From Caulobacterales bacterium RIFOXYB1_FULL_67_16 (GTDB taxonomy: Bacteria; Pseudomonadota; Alphaproteobacteria; Caulobacterales; Caulobacteraceae): a stretch of DNA of 16,859 nt. Below are positions 7,465 through 15,298 of this stretch, in pieces. The notes beneath the pieces are model-generated. The model was not told the DNA's origin. It ran no database searches and worked only from the letters and a program-made list of their open reading frames with translations. The stretch is from contig MGLN01000013.1 of the NCBI GenBank assembly GCA_001796045.1, positions 1 through 16,859 on the forward strand, given 5' to 3'. Position numbers and translations under genes: made by a program. Positions within the stretch are counted from its first letter, which is position 1, and every line of letters starts with the position of its first letter.

Positions 7465-10395
7465 CTAGCGACGCACCTCGACCGCCTGGCCGGAGTACTG
7501 GATCGTCCTGGCCGGGGCTGCGTCGAAGTTGCCGACATCGGCGCCGGGCCCGCTGACGAAGCGGACATTGATCGTCCGGTTCATCGGCATGCCCGGATAG
7601 GCGCCCGAGCGAGCGCCGATGGTCAGGACGCCGCGCGCGTCGTCCCAGGTCATCGGAATGGTCGAGAACTCGCCCCGCTCGTAGCCGTAGTCCTGGCCAT
7701 CGTCCTCATAGAGGGAGAAGGTCCCGTTCGCCCCGGTATAGACGATCAGGGTCAGCGGCCCGTCCAGCTTCTCGGCCGTGTAGGTGATGGCCGGGCCGGT
7801 CGGCAGGATCGAACCCGCGCGAACGAAGACCGGAATCTTGTCGAGCCCCGCCTGGACGGAGACGGTCTGGCCGCCGGCGAAGGTCTGACCCGTCTTCAGA
7901 TCATACCAGGTCGCGCCGGCGGGGAAGTAGACCGAACGGCTGCGCGCCTTGTACTCGGTGACGGGCGCCACCATCAGGGCATGACCGAACATGTACTGGT
8001 CGGCGATGTCCCGCGCCTTGCGGTCGGACGGGAAGTCCATGACCAGGCCGCGCATGATGGTGCCGTCGCGCAGATAGGTGTCACCGGCGAGGCTGTAGAT
8101 ATAGGGCATCAGCCGGTAGCGCGTCCGCATTTGTTCGGCGTAGGCGGCGTAATAGTCCGTGCCCGGATTGGCCAGATTATACACTTCACGCAGCGGGAAC
8201 TCGCCGTGCGACCGGAAGATCGGCGACCAGGCCCCGAACTGGAACCAACGCAGCTGCAGCTCGTCCCACTCGGCCTTGTCCTCCGGCTTCATGCCGGCCG
8301 GATTCGAGTAGCGAGCCTCGACCGAGAAGCCGCCGATGTCATGGGTCCAGTTGGCCAGACCCGACAGACCGGCGTTGACGCCCGCCGAGATCTGGTCACG
8401 CAGATTGTCCCACCGCGCCACCACGTCGCCGGACCACAGGATCGAACCGGTGCGTTGCAGACCGCCCCAGGCCGAACGGGTCAGGATGGTGGTCCGCTGA
8501 CCGTTCTGTTCGGCGCGGAAGTTCTTGTAGACGTTCTCGGCGTTCACCAGCGGATAGGAGTTGAACACATAGGCGCCCGGCCCGGCCGCCGTCGGCCCCA
8601 TCCGCAGGGTCCGCTCGGGAATGTCGAGGTTGGAGTGCATGTCCGGCTCGACCGAATCCAGCCACCAGCCGTCGAAGCCCATGCCCTTGAAGCTGTCGGA
8701 CATCTGCTTCCAGTACAGGTCGCGGGCGGCGGGCAGATAGGGATCATAGAAGCTGTTGGCGTAGCCCGGACCGACCCAGTCGCGCGCGCCGACATCGACG
8801 TTGCGCGTGTACATGCCGCCGATGGCGTCCAGCTGCTTGTAGTGTTCGGTGGTCGGATAGAATTTCGGCCAGACCGAAATGATGATGTCGGCGTTCATGT
8901 CGTGAACGTCCTTCACCATCTGGGTCGGGTTCGGATAGCGGGCCGGGTCGAACTGGTGCGAGCCCCAGGCGTTTTCAGGCCAGTAGAACCAGTCCTGCAC
9001 CACCATGTCGATCGGCAGGCCCAGCTCGCGATAACGCCGCACGGCGCCGACAACTTCTTCCTGGGTGTTATAGCGCTGACGGCTTTGCCAGAAGCCATAG
9101 GCCGAGCGCGGCAGCATCACCGACTTGCCGGTCAGGCCGCGATAGTTGGAGATGACGCCGTCGATGTCGTCGCCGCCGACGTAGAAATAGTCGATGGCCG
9201 TGCCGACTTCCGAGGCCAGGCTCAACGCGCCCTGATCAGCCGCAGGCAGCGGGTCCATATGGCGCAGCGAGATATAGCCGTCTTCCGGGGTCCATTCGAT
9301 CTTGATCGGCACGCGCGTGTTCGCCGCCATCTGGACCTGGAAGTCATGGTCGAACGGGTTCCAGTTCTGGCGCCAGTTCTGCTCGACGACCTTGCCGTCG
9401 ATCGTCACCTTGGCATAGCCGGACGAATAGAGGCGGAACTTGTGTAGCCCGGCGGTCGCGGTCTCGATCGTGCCTTCCCAGACGACGCTGACGCCGGCCT
9501 GGCCGGGCTTGCCCATGTCGCCGGTCTGGACCGGGGCGCCGGGTTGGGCCTTCAGGCCTTCGGGCCAGCGCTGCTGGTCGCGAATGAACTCATAATTGAT
9601 CTCGCCTTCCGGCCGGCTGACCTTCAGCACGCCGTCCTGATAATAGCGGGCGGTCAGGCCGCCGAAGGCGCCCCCCTCATCGCGAACAATCAGCCGGTCC
9701 GACAGCATGCCGTACGGACGCGGGTCGCCGAAACGGGTGATGGCGTTGGTATCCCACAGCAGGCCGTAGTTGCGGCTGGAGACGACGAAGGGAATGCCCA
9801 CGTCCATGTTGTGCTGAGCCAGCAGAACGTCCTGGCCCTTGTAGTTCATCATGCCCTGCTGATGCTGCCCCAGGCCGTAGAAGGCCTCGTCAGCCGGGCT
9901 TTCCCAGACCTGGCGCGTCGCCAGGAAGCGGTGATCGCCCTTCTGGTCCTCGACGACGACGGGGTTCAGCTCGCGGCTGCCCGGACGCTCCTTCAGCACC
10001 TCCTGACCATTCTCGTCCAGGAAACGCACCGCGCCGGTGGTGCGCGAGACTTCGGCGGTCGCCTCAGCCGTCTTCAGCACGACCAGATCGCCGCGCGTCT
10101 CGACCTCGAACGGGGTCGTGGTCGAAGGTTGGGCCGTGACCATCAGGCTGGCCGGCAGATCAAGGTCGGCGTCTTCCGTGGCGGTGACGCGAATGGTCTC
10201 GGGGCCGTAGACCTCCAGCCGCACACGGCGTGCGGGGCCCTCGGTCGGGGCGACGACGACGCCCGCCGGAAGACGTTCGAAGGCCGCCTGCTGAATGGCG
10301 CCGGCCGAGGCCGTGTTCATCAGCGTCGAGCAGGCGCCCAGGGGCGCGATCATCAGGGCGGCCAGCATCAGGCGGCGGGCGAGGGTCGAGGTCAT
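7465..10395 (-). CDS. GH31 alpha-xylosidase with PA14-like insert, lipoprotein
   Basis: Predicted to remove alpha-1,6-xylose from the non-reducing end of xyloglucan oligosaccharides. The 976-residue product has a lipoprotein signal with lipobox LGAC (Cys22). An N-terminal beta-sandwich is interrupted at about residues 285-385 by a PA14-like module (VVWEGTIETATAGLHKFRLY, then KVTIDGKVV and IEWTPEDGYISLRHMDP). The (beta/alpha)8 barrel runs from about 400 to 770, with WWLDSVEPD giving Asp580 as nucleophile and LWSGDVVARW giving Asp657 as acid/base. A C-terminal sandwich follows. This layout matches the Cellvibrio xyloglucan alpha-xylosidase Xyl31A, whose PA14 insert helps bind long oligosaccharides. 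It is 28 bases downstream of GH35 in the same direction, with a weak ribosome-binding site (GAGAG). Alpha-glucosidase activity is possible but the context argues against it. Confidence 0.9.
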   Translation of the reverse strand: MTSTLARRLMLAALMIAPLGACSTLMNTASAGAIQQAAFERLPAGVVVAPTEGPARRVRLEVYGPETIRVTATEDADLDLPASLMVTAQPSTTTPFEVETRGDLVVLKTAEATAEVSRTTGAVRFLDENGQEVLKERPGSRELNPVVVEDQKGDHRFLATRQVWESPADEAFYGLGQHQQGMMNYKGQDVLLAQHNMDVGIPFVVSSRNYGLLWDTNAITRFGDPRPYGMLSDRLIVRDEGGAFGGLTARYYQDGVLKVSRPEGEINYEFIRDQQRWPEGLKAQPGAPVQTGDMGKPGQAGVSVVWEGTIETATAGLHKFRLYSSGYAKVTIDGKVVEQNWRQNWNPFDHDFQVQMAANTRVPIKIEWTPEDGYISLRHMDPLPAADQGALSLASEVGTAIDYFYVGGDDIDGVISNYRGLTGKSVMLPRSAYGFWQSRQRYNTQEEVVGAVRRYRELGLPIDMVVQDWFYWPENAWGSHQFDPARYPNPTQMVKDVHDMNADIIISVWPKFYPTTEHYKQLDAIGGMYTRNVDVGARDWVGPGYANSFYDPYLPAARDLYWKQMSDSFKGMGFDGWWLDSVEPDMHSNLDIPERTLRMGPTAAGPGAYVFNSYPLVNAENVYKNFRAEQNGQRTTILTRSAWGGLQRTGSILWSGDVVARWDNLRDQISAGVNAGLSGLANWTHDIGGFSVEARYSNPAGMKPEDKAEWDELQLRWFQFGAWSPIFRSHGEFPLREVYNLANPGTDYYAAYAEQMRTRYRLMPYIYSLAGDTYLRDGTIMRGLVMDFPSDRKARDIADQYMFGHALMVAPVTEYKARSRSVYFPAGATWYDLKTGQTFAGGQTVSVQAGLDKIPVFVRAGSILPTGPAITYTAEKLDGPLTLIVYTGANGTFSLYEDDGQDYGYERGEFSTIPMTWDDARGVLTIGARSGAYPGMPMNRTINVRFVSGPGADVGNFDAAPARTIQYSGQAVEVRR

Positions 10396-10423
10396 GGGGG
10401 CTCTCGCTTCTATCAGGGGCAGG

Positions 10424-12070
10424 TCAGTAGGTGGCGGTGACGACGCGCAACAGCTGCGGTCGGTCGGTGAAATTCAGTCCGTAATCGGTCTGGTCGCCGT
10501 TCCAGATGCGCTCGAAGACCCATTTGCCGTCGGCGTCGAAATGGCCTTCTTCGTAGCGGACCACCATGCGGCGCTTGCTGTCGGTCGTCGATTTGGCGGC
10601 GAAGTCCACGCGCGACAGATAGCCGGTGATGATGAACTCGCCCGGTGCGACCTCGGCGATCAGGGCCCCGCCGGTCGGCTTGTCGCGCCCCAGCACCGGG
10701 TCGAGCGGCCCGAGCCAGGTCCAGTCCGGTTGTCCGAACTGCCAACGACGATAGCCGACGGTCGCGGTCCAGTCGCCGAGATCCAAGGTCTGAGACGACC
10801 GGTCGTCCGGCTCCGCTACGCCCCATACCTTGCCGGCGAAGGCCGCCTGAGCCCAAATCCTTTGCCAGGGCGCCACCAGCCGATAGCTTTCACGGAACGG
10901 CTTCAGCGTCTCTTCATCGACCGATTTGGAGCCGAGCGGATAGTTGGCGTAGCCGGTGTAGTCGATGCCGAAGGGCGAATAGCCGACGCCGCCGCGGCCC
11001 AGGACCGAGAACAGATAGCGGGCGTAGGGGATGTCATTGCCCGTCTCGGCCACGAACAGGGCGTTGTCCGGCCGCGCATAGCGATCCAGATGCCGCTCAT
11101 AGGTGCGGGAATCACGATTGTAGATGTCGGGGCTGAGCATATCGATCGAAGGCGCAGCCGCCTTCCAGACATCGATCACCGGCCAGGCCGGGCCGCCCGA
11201 GGCGTAGCTGGTCGGGTCCGGTCGCTCGTGCGGGTCCGGCAGGGCCGCATTGACGTACATCGGCAGCGGATATTCGCGCTTGCCCGCCTCGGCGACCGTG
11301 TTGACGTATGCGGCGATGGACCAGGCGTGGAAGAATTCCTCGGCCTCCTCCCCGAACACCGAGGACCAAGTCCCGGGAGCCTTGCCCACCCGATCAAGAA
11401 GAGCCTGAGGCACAGGGCCGTCGAAGGCGGCCTGGGCCGCCGGAGAATAGTCGCGAACCGAGCCGTAGGTGCCGGTCTCGTTTTCCGGCTGAACCATGAT
11501 GACGGTGCGCTGACGTTCATCGACCTGACGGATGTGACGCATAAGGGCGGCGAAGGCGCGCGCGTCGGCGGCCAGGGTTTCCTGGCCGTAAGGCGACAGG
11601 GCGTAGGATTCCGTCCCGTCCTTCTGGATCAGATGCGGGAAGCGCCCGGGGTTCAGCTTGACCCAGGCCGGCGCATATTTGGGCGCTGTGTTCTTCCAGG
11701 TCGCGAACCACAGGATGACAAGTCGCACGTCGTTCCGACGCGCTTCCTGGATCAGATGATCGACGAAGGAAAAGTCGAACCGCCCCTCCTCCGGCTCCAG
11801 TTGCTCCCAGGCGATGGGAACCTGAACCGTATTGGCGCCGACGTAGCGGATAGCGGGCCAGGCCTCGGCCAGGGGCGCGGGATAGTTGCTGGAGTTATTG
11901 ACCTGGGCGCCCAGGATGGTGAAGGGCGCACCGTCGACCATGAGGGCGTGGCGCCCGCCCTGCTCGACCAGGCTCGGGATCTGCGATTGCGCCTGCACGG
12001 GCGCAGAGGCCAGCAAGACCGCCGCCGCCAATGATACGGCCGAACCCAATCCGCGTGCGAACATACCCAT
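10424..12070 (-). CDS. GH35 beta-galactosidase with C-terminal DUF5597-type region
   Basis: Predicted periplasmic beta-galactosidase that removes galactose from xyloglucan side chains after defucosylation. The chosen start gives 548 residues with a Sec signal cleaved near VQA-QS (27/28). A longer in-frame reading exists, but only this ATG has GGGAGG five bases upstream. The catalytic barrel carries QPENETG with Glu198 as acid/base and FVAETG with Glu342 as nucleophile. The last 150 or so residues form an extra beta-rich region like the DUF5597 domain. This is the layout of the Cellvibrio xyloglucan galactosidase Bgl35A, not of large LacZ-like enzymes. It lies between the receptor and GH31 in one transcription unit, but a hairpin separates it from the receptor gene. 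Confidence 0.9.
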   Translation of the reverse strand: MGMFARGLGSAVSLAAAVLLASAPVQAQSQIPSLVEQGGRHALMVDGAPFTILGAQVNNSSNYPAPLAEAWPAIRYVGANTVQVPIAWEQLEPEEGRFDFSFVDHLIQEARRNDVRLVILWFATWKNTAPKYAPAWVKLNPGRFPHLIQKDGTESYALSPYGQETLAADARAFAALMRHIRQVDERQRTVIMVQPENETGTYGSVRDYSPAAQAAFDGPVPQALLDRVGKAPGTWSSVFGEEAEEFFHAWSIAAYVNTVAEAGKREYPLPMYVNAALPDPHERPDPTSYASGGPAWPVIDVWKAAAPSIDMLSPDIYNRDSRTYERHLDRYARPDNALFVAETGNDIPYARYLFSVLGRGGVGYSPFGIDYTGYANYPLGSKSVDEETLKPFRESYRLVAPWQRIWAQAAFAGKVWGVAEPDDRSSQTLDLGDWTATVGYRRWQFGQPDWTWLGPLDPVLGRDKPTGGALIAEVAPGEFIITGYLSRVDFAAKSTTDSKRRMVVRYEEGHFDADGKWVFERIWNGDQTDYGLNFTDRPQLLRVVTATY

Positions 12071-12081
12071 CGCCGCCTCCC
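12071..12081 (-). promoter_or_regulatory. Ribosome-binding site deciding the GH35 start
   Basis: On the minus strand GGGAGGCGGCG precedes ATGGGTATG. GGGAGG (12076-12081) is five bases before the ATG at 12068-12070, which is therefore preferred to the upstream in-frame start at 12098-12100 that would place this sequence inside the gene. Confidence 0.65.
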
Positions 12082-12101
12082 AACGCCGATAACAGAACAA
12101 T

Positions 12102-12129
12102 CGGGGCGCCGACCCAGGTCGACGCCCCG
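12102..12129 (-). terminator. Hairpin between receptor and GH35: partial terminator or mRNA stabiliser
   Basis: CGGGGCG (12102-12108) pairs with CGCCCCG (12123-12129); after one C-A mismatch, CGAC pairs with GTCG around the tetraloop CCAG. It lies 16 bases after the receptor stop and is followed on the minus strand by ATTGTTCTGTTATC, a fairly T-rich tail. Since GH35 and GH31 continue in the same direction, partial termination would give more receptor than enzyme transcript. Confidence 0.55.
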
Positions 12130-12145
12130 CTCAGTCAGATCAGGA

Positions 12146-15064
12146 TCAGAAGGCTGCGCGCAGAACCAGCGCGACCCGACGATCCGTATCCACCCAATTG
12201 TACGGCGCCTTGCTGTCGGCGCTGCCGACCTTCAGCACGGTCCGCTCGTTCAGAATATTCGTCGACTGGATGCCGATCTTCACGTCAGGAGTCAGGTTGT
12301 AGAAGATCGAACCGTCCAGCTGGCCGTAGTCGCTGGCCCAGACAGGCGCATTGATGTTGGCCGCCGATGTGGTCATCAGATACTCCTCGCGCCAGTTGTA
12401 GGCGAGGCGCGCCGAGATGCCGTACTTCTCGTACAGGACCGCGAGGTTGTAGCTGGTCTTGGAGAGACCTTCGAGCGGCAGTTCGTCGTCCGCAGCGCCG
12501 TTCTGGATCGGATCCAGAATGTTCTGGCTGGTGTTGCGACCACCGCTGCTGTCGACATAGGTGAAGTTGGCCTGGACGCCCAGGCCGCTCAGCACGCCCG
12601 GCAGGAAGTCGTAGAACTGGGAATAGGCCAGCTCGAAGCCGTCGATCTTGCCCTCGTCGCCATTGGTGTAGCGGGTCATCAGGAAGTCGTAGGTGACCCC
12701 GCCGTTGGTGTAGGTCTCCGTCGAGGAGCCCGAGAAGATGTAGTCCTTCAGGTCCTTGTGGAAGGCGGCGAAGGTCAGGCTTCCGGTCGGGGCGAAATAC
12801 CATTCCAGGCTGAAGTCGTAGTTGGTCGCCTTCAGCGGCTCCAGGTTCGGATTGCCGCCGGTGCCGGTGAAGGGCGTCGTGGGGTTCAGCGTATAACCGT
12901 CAGACTCGAAGTTGATCGAGAGGTTGGTGAAGGGCTGAAGCTGATACATTTCCGGCCGCACGATGGCGCGCGACACGGCCACGCGAGCCTGCAAGGTGTC
13001 GGTCAGGAAGGCCCGCAGATTCAGGCTGGGGAGGACATTGGTGTACTCCTTGCTGATGTCCGCCCCGGCGTCCAGGGCGCCGCCGGAGACGAATTGGACA
13101 GCCTGGTTGAAGGCCGTGCAGTCGGCCGCAGCCGGGCAGCTTCCGGTGATCGACGGCAGGGTGATGACCTGATTGGTCTCGGTCGTGGTCTTGATGACCC
13201 GCACGCCGATATTGCCGTCGAAGGCGCGACCGAAGAAGGCGGTGTCGTTGCCGAAACGGCTGTAGATGTAAGCCGCTTCCGTCTTCTCCTGGAGATCGGT
13301 GACGCCGCCGTTGCCGCCGCCCAGACGATAGCTGTCGTAGTCGTCGCTCAGCGGAGCCCAGCCCCAGCCCGCAGTCTGGGTGTTCTTCAGAATGTCGTAG
13401 GCGTAGGCCGTGCCCTGATTCAGCAGTCCTGCCGTCGGGAACCACGCCACGCCCGGCACCGCTGTGTCGCCGCGGAAGAAGTTGTCGAAGGTGTAGAGGA
13501 AGGACGAGTCGAGCAGGCGCGGATCCTGCGTGCCGCCCACACCGCCAGCGTCGTCCAGATACACGGTGTTGGCGTTACCCAACCAGTACTGGTTGGAGAG
13601 TAGACCCCAGTTATACCCCGTCTGGCGGTTGGTGTAGTTCTTGTCCGTCATACGGACGCCGAACTCGACCGAGCGGAAGAAGTCGTTGTTTTCGAAGTCG
13701 TAACGGGCGTCCAAGCGGCCTGCCAGTTCGTCGGCCTCGTTGTCCTCGATGTGGTCCATCGCGGCGGCCCACCAGTAGCTCGACTTGTCATCCATCGAGC
13801 CGCCGGTGGAGGTGATGGTCGGCAGATCGCCATCGATGACGAACTGAAGATCCGGCCGGTCTTCCAGTTGAGTGAAGGCCGTCATCGAATAGATTTCAGC
13901 CGTAGACTTCACATACTGCAGGTCGCCACTGAACGACCAGGCGCCGCCCGGCGTATATTTGAAGTTCAGCGAGACATCGCCGGTCTTCTTGGTGTCGTCG
14001 CCGATGCGGGTGTCGGTGTTGTAGTTGGCGTCGAAGACCGTCCCCGAAGTGAAGAAGCCGTCTTCATTGTACGAATAAGTCGAGTTCGGGGTCAGGATGC
14101 TCTCGCTGCCCATTGCGTATTCGACGTTGTAGGTCTCGGCCTGCGAGCCCAAGGCCTGCAAGGTGAACAGCCACTGATCGTTGGGGCGCCACTGGGCCGC
14201 CAGGGCGACAGCCGTGCGCTTCTGCTCCCAGTCGATCGTGCGCCAGCCCATGTTCTTGGGAATATAGACGGTATCGCCCGCCTGCCCTGTGCCGTCCGCG
14301 CTGTTGGCCGTCAAAACGACGGGATCATAGCGGTCAGCCGAAATGCTGTCGGTGCGGTTGCCCACGTTGGAGATGCTGACGTTGGCCAGAAGACCGAACT
14401 CGCCGATCTTGGTGTCCCAGCGGTCAGAGCCGATGATGCTGCCCGACCAGAAGCCCTTTTCGGACAGGTCGCCGTAGTTGTAGTCGGCGTTGATCGCCAG
14501 CAGCGGCTCGCTGTTGTCGAACGGCACGCGGGTGCGCAGATTGATCGTGCCGGCGATGCCGCCTTCGATCATGTTGGCGGCGACGTTCTTGTAGACGTCC
14601 ACCCCGGCCAGCAAGTCGGCCGACACGTCTTCAAAGCTGAGGCCGCGGCCGCTGGAGGCCGAGAAGATGTCGCGGCCGTTGGTTTCGGAGCGAACGCCCG
14701 ACAGGCCGCGCACGAAGACGCCGCCGCCTTCCGCCGCCAGACGGGCGGGGTCGCGGGCGGAGTTGGTGCGCTGCAGGGTGATGCCGGGAATGCGCTGCAG
14801 CGCCTCAGACACCGACCGGTCCGGCAGGGCGCCGATATCCACGGCGGTCACCGAGTCGACGATGACCTCGGAATTTTTCTTGATGGCCTGGGCCGAGCGC
14901 AGCTGCGCGCGGATGCCGGTGACGACGACTTCATCGACCGTGGCGGCGTCTTCGGACGGCGTCGCCTCCTGGGCCATGGCGGTCGCAGGGGCCATGGCGG
15001 CGACGGCGACAAGCGAAGCGCCGCAAAGAAGCGCGACGCGGCGAACGTGATTTTGACGAGACAT
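12146..15064 (-). CDS. TonB-dependent receptor, Xanthomonas/Caulobacter type, for xyloglucan oligosaccharides
   Basis: Outer-membrane beta-barrel receptor driven by TonB-ExbBD, expected to import xyloglucan oligosaccharides made by GH74. The chosen start gives 972 residues. The ATG at 15062-15064 sits behind AGGAG at a normal distance, whereas an upstream GTG (15071-15073) would lie too close to that site. A Sec signal ends near AMA-Q (31/32). The mature N-terminus carries a TonB-box-like DEVVVTG at 44-50, followed by the plug segment (VIVDSVTAVDIGALPDRSVSEALQRIPGI). The protein ends in LVLRAAF with a terminal phenylalanine, as usual for outer-membrane barrels. There is no N-terminal signalling domain, so FecIR-like surface signalling is unlikely. 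The substrate is inferred from the neighbouring glycosidases. Confidence 0.92.
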   Translation of the reverse strand: MSRQNHVRRVALLCGASLVAVAAMAPATAMAQEATPSEDAATVDEVVVTGIRAQLRSAQAIKKNSEVIVDSVTAVDIGALPDRSVSEALQRIPGITLQRTNSARDPARLAAEGGGVFVRGLSGVRSETNGRDIFSASSGRGLSFEDVSADLLAGVDVYKNVAANMIEGGIAGTINLRTRVPFDNSEPLLAINADYNYGDLSEKGFWSGSIIGSDRWDTKIGEFGLLANVSISNVGNRTDSISADRYDPVVLTANSADGTGQAGDTVYIPKNMGWRTIDWEQKRTAVALAAQWRPNDQWLFTLQALGSQAETYNVEYAMGSESILTPNSTYSYNEDGFFTSGTVFDANYNTDTRIGDDTKKTGDVSLNFKYTPGGAWSFSGDLQYVKSTAEIYSMTAFTQLEDRPDLQFVIDGDLPTITSTGGSMDDKSSYWWAAAMDHIEDNEADELAGRLDARYDFENNDFFRSVEFGVRMTDKNYTNRQTGYNWGLLSNQYWLGNANTVYLDDAGGVGGTQDPRLLDSSFLYTFDNFFRGDTAVPGVAWFPTAGLLNQGTAYAYDILKNTQTAGWGWAPLSDDYDSYRLGGGNGGVTDLQEKTEAAYIYSRFGNDTAFFGRAFDGNIGVRVIKTTTETNQVITLPSITGSCPAAADCTAFNQAVQFVSGGALDAGADISKEYTNVLPSLNLRAFLTDTLQARVAVSRAIVRPEMYQLQPFTNLSINFESDGYTLNPTTPFTGTGGNPNLEPLKATNYDFSLEWYFAPTGSLTFAAFHKDLKDYIFSGSSTETYTNGGVTYDFLMTRYTNGDEGKIDGFELAYSQFYDFLPGVLSGLGVQANFTYVDSSGGRNTSQNILDPIQNGAADDELPLEGLSKTSYNLAVLYEKYGISARLAYNWREEYLMTTSAANINAPVWASDYGQLDGSIFYNLTPDVKIGIQSTNILNERTVLKVGSADSKAPYNWVDTDRRVALVLRAAF

Positions 15065-15072
15065 GAGCCTCA

Positions 15073-15079
15073 CTCTCCT
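15073..15079 (-). promoter_or_regulatory. Ribosome-binding site of the TonB receptor
   Basis: AGGAGAG on the minus strand is eight bases before ATGTCTCG (start 15064). It overlaps the upstream GTG, so it argues for the ATG start. Confidence 0.6.
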
Positions 15080-15162
15080 GCTGGTCGCTCCCGTCGCTTA
15101 TCAGCGTCGTGGATCGACATCCCTCCCGAATCGAGATCCGCCGCTCTTGGACGGCGTGACCA

Positions 15163-15199
15163 CTTTTCAAGGATGCACAGGTTTTCACGCGTTGAAAAG
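15163..15199. promoter_or_regulatory. Inverted CTTTTCAA/TTGAAAAG pair in the divergent promoter region
   Basis: CTTTTCAA at 15163-15170 and TTGAAAAG at 15192-15199 form a perfect 8-bp inverted repeat 21 bases apart, with a related GTTTTCAC between them. Each TTGAAA could serve as a -35 box. The right one is 16-17 bases from GCTACCAT, a possible -10 toward the halogenase that overlaps the operator. No tested consensus is matched. Confidence 0.3.
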
Positions 15200-15206
15200 C
15201 GATTTC

Positions 15207-15220
15207 TGATAGCGCTACCA
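15207..15220. promoter_or_regulatory. Putative LacI-family operator between receptor and halogenase
   Basis: TGATAGCGCTACCA is a 14-base palindrome with one mismatched pair, centred on AGCGCT; the pattern is TGGTAGCGCTACCA with one change. It is the better of two copies; the other is at 1309-1322. It lies 143 bases before the receptor start and 78 before the halogenase start, so one bound repressor could control both directions. Confidence 0.6.
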
Positions 15221-15298
15221 TCAATGCCGACCTTCGAGCTTTGCGCTACGAGGGTTTCGACAACCAGGATCGGCGAAAAGTCGGCGGGGAGGAAGAGG

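Noticed and set aside
9071..9078. TAGCGCTG, resembling the operator core
   Set aside because: It lies inside the GH31 coding sequence, lacks the ACCA extension shared by the two intergenic sites, and such a core is expected by chance in GC-rich DNA.
7303..9447. Long plus-strand open frame of 714 codons opposite GH31
   Set aside because: It is a mirror of the GH31 gene in high-GC sequence; its composition (rich in Arg, Gly, Ala, Val, Asp, His) shows no domain or export signal, and GH31 motifs are clear on the other strand.
13751..15298. The halogenase reading frame stays open for 516 codons upstream, suggesting a 1021-residue protein
   Set aside because: This part is antisense to the TonB receptor plug and barrel, has no family resemblance, and a strong ribosome-binding site plus FAD motif place the true start at 15299.
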